Below, piece after piece: positions 6,739-7,190 of a stretch of DNA of 7,190 nt. Source of the stretch: an uncultured Eubacteriales bacterium (GTDB lineage: Bacteria > Bacillota > Clostridia > TANB77 > CAG-508). The notes under the pieces were generated by a model. That model was given only the letters and a program-made list of their open reading frames with translations, did not search any database and was not told the origin of the DNA. The stretch spans positions 1 through 7,190 of the forward strand of contig CACWHO010000025.1 of NCBI GenBank assembly GCA_902760765.1, written 5' to 3'. Within the stretch, counting starts at the first letter, position 1. Each line of letters starts with the position of its first letter. The position numbers and the translations under genes were made by a program.

Positions 6739-7190
6739 ATGAAAAAAATTAATTGGAAAGAAGATTGGGATATAACAAAAAATGTTTTTAAAAATGTTGC
6801 TGAAGATAATTTAACAGGATATAGTGCACAATGTGCATATTTTACAACATTATCATTAATCCCATTTATAATTTTATTAATAACACTTATACAATATACA
6901 GGTATAGACCAGCAAACATTATTTGATGCGGTTTCTACAATTATTCCAGAAAGCATGAATGATTTTGTACTTGGAATTGTAAAAGAAGTATATTCAAAAT
7001 CAATAGGCACAATTTCAATTTCATTGATTTTTATATTTTGGGGTGCAGGAAGGGGACTACTTGCATTTACCAAAGGATTACACAAAGTATATAGGATAAA
7101 AGACAAAAAAATAAACTCAGAATTATACTTAAATATTAAATCATTTAAGCAGACAATTATTTTCTTGATAGTTATAATTTTAAGTTTAGG
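6739..7190 (+). CDS. YihY/BrkB family membrane protein, N-terminal part (3' end outside window)
   Basis: The frame is open from the ATG at 6739 to the window end, giving 150 residues of a family usually near 280-300. Family features are the amphipathic start, NLTGYSAQCAYFTTLSLIPF (24-43) leading into a first membrane segment (about 33-53), a second segment (about 90-110) running into the conserved WGAGRGLLAFTKGLHKVY stretch (101-118), and the start of a third segment (139 onward). These polytopic inner-membrane proteins have no settled function; the old label ribonuclease BN was a misassignment of the E. coli homologue. The start has only a weak purine-rich upstream region (AAAGAAAG, 6722-6729 area, and GTGAG at 6729-6733). 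It follows recG by 65 bases and may be read from the same transcript. Confidence 0.88.
   Translation, partial: MKKINWKEDWDITKNVFKNVAEDNLTGYSAQCAYFTTLSLIPFIILLITLIQYTGIDQQTLFDAVSTIIPESMNDFVLGIVKEVYSKSIGTISISLIFIFWGAGRGLLAFTKGLHKVYRIKDKKINSELYLNIKSFKQTIIFLIVIILSL

Noticed and set aside
6699..7106. Minus-strand open frame of 135 codons opposite the YihY-family gene
   Set aside because: The + strand frame has clear YihY/BrkB family features and membrane segments. The minus frame has no recognisable domain and is a shadow.
1..7190. CRISPR arrays, tRNA or rRNA genes, insertion sequences, phage genes
   Set aside because: No direct repeat array, cloverleaf, transposase motif or terminal repeats could be seen. 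The non-coding gaps are too short to hold most of these.

Overview
The window is AT-rich with strong AT-ending codon preference (AAA, ACA, CCA, GCA, GGA, AGA, ATA). Several genes have good purine-rich Shine-Dalgarno sites, and two intrinsic terminators are visible. Together with protein sequences that read like clostridial homologues, this suggests a low-GC Bacillota, most likely class Clostridia. Genus cannot be told from this window. All genes lie on the + strand and are tightly packed, with no non-coding stretch over about 120 bases. No RNA genes, mobile elements or CRISPR arrays are visible.

Layout. Bases 1-861 hold the C-terminal 286 residues of a sensor histidine kinase that starts before the window. 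A long AT-rich hairpin terminator follows, and its right arm appears to supply the -35 box of a promoter for the next unit. That unit has short gaps (18, 43 and 30 bases): a response regulator with an HD-GYP cyclic-di-GMP phosphodiesterase output (979-2037), an M50 site-2-type membrane protease (2056-2796), tsaD for the t6A tRNA modification (2840-3832) and a calcineurin-like metallophosphoesterase (3863-4555). A compact terminator begins at the last stop codon. A second unit then starts with recG (4616-6673) and continues into a YihY/BrkB-family membrane protein cut off by the window end (6739-7190).

How the genes fit together. The kinase and the REC-HD-GYP protein are plausible partners in one two-component pathway whose output is cyclic-di-GMP breakdown rather than transcription. 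The remaining genes are mostly housekeeping (tRNA modification, DNA repair and fork rescue, membrane proteolysis) and look co-transcribed rather than functionally linked.

The most striking signal belongs to no single gene. I found no GATC in all 7190 bases, and codon choice bends to avoid it in three independent contexts: 15 of 15 Asp codons before a C are GAC, although GAT dominates elsewhere; 4 of 4 Gly-Ser pairs avoid GGA; and 3 of 3 Arg-Ser pairs avoid AGA followed by TC. This looks like DNA-level selection against GATC, as a GATC-specific restriction or methylation system would impose. No such system is encoded in the window. The genes themselves are known families; no new protein system is evident here.
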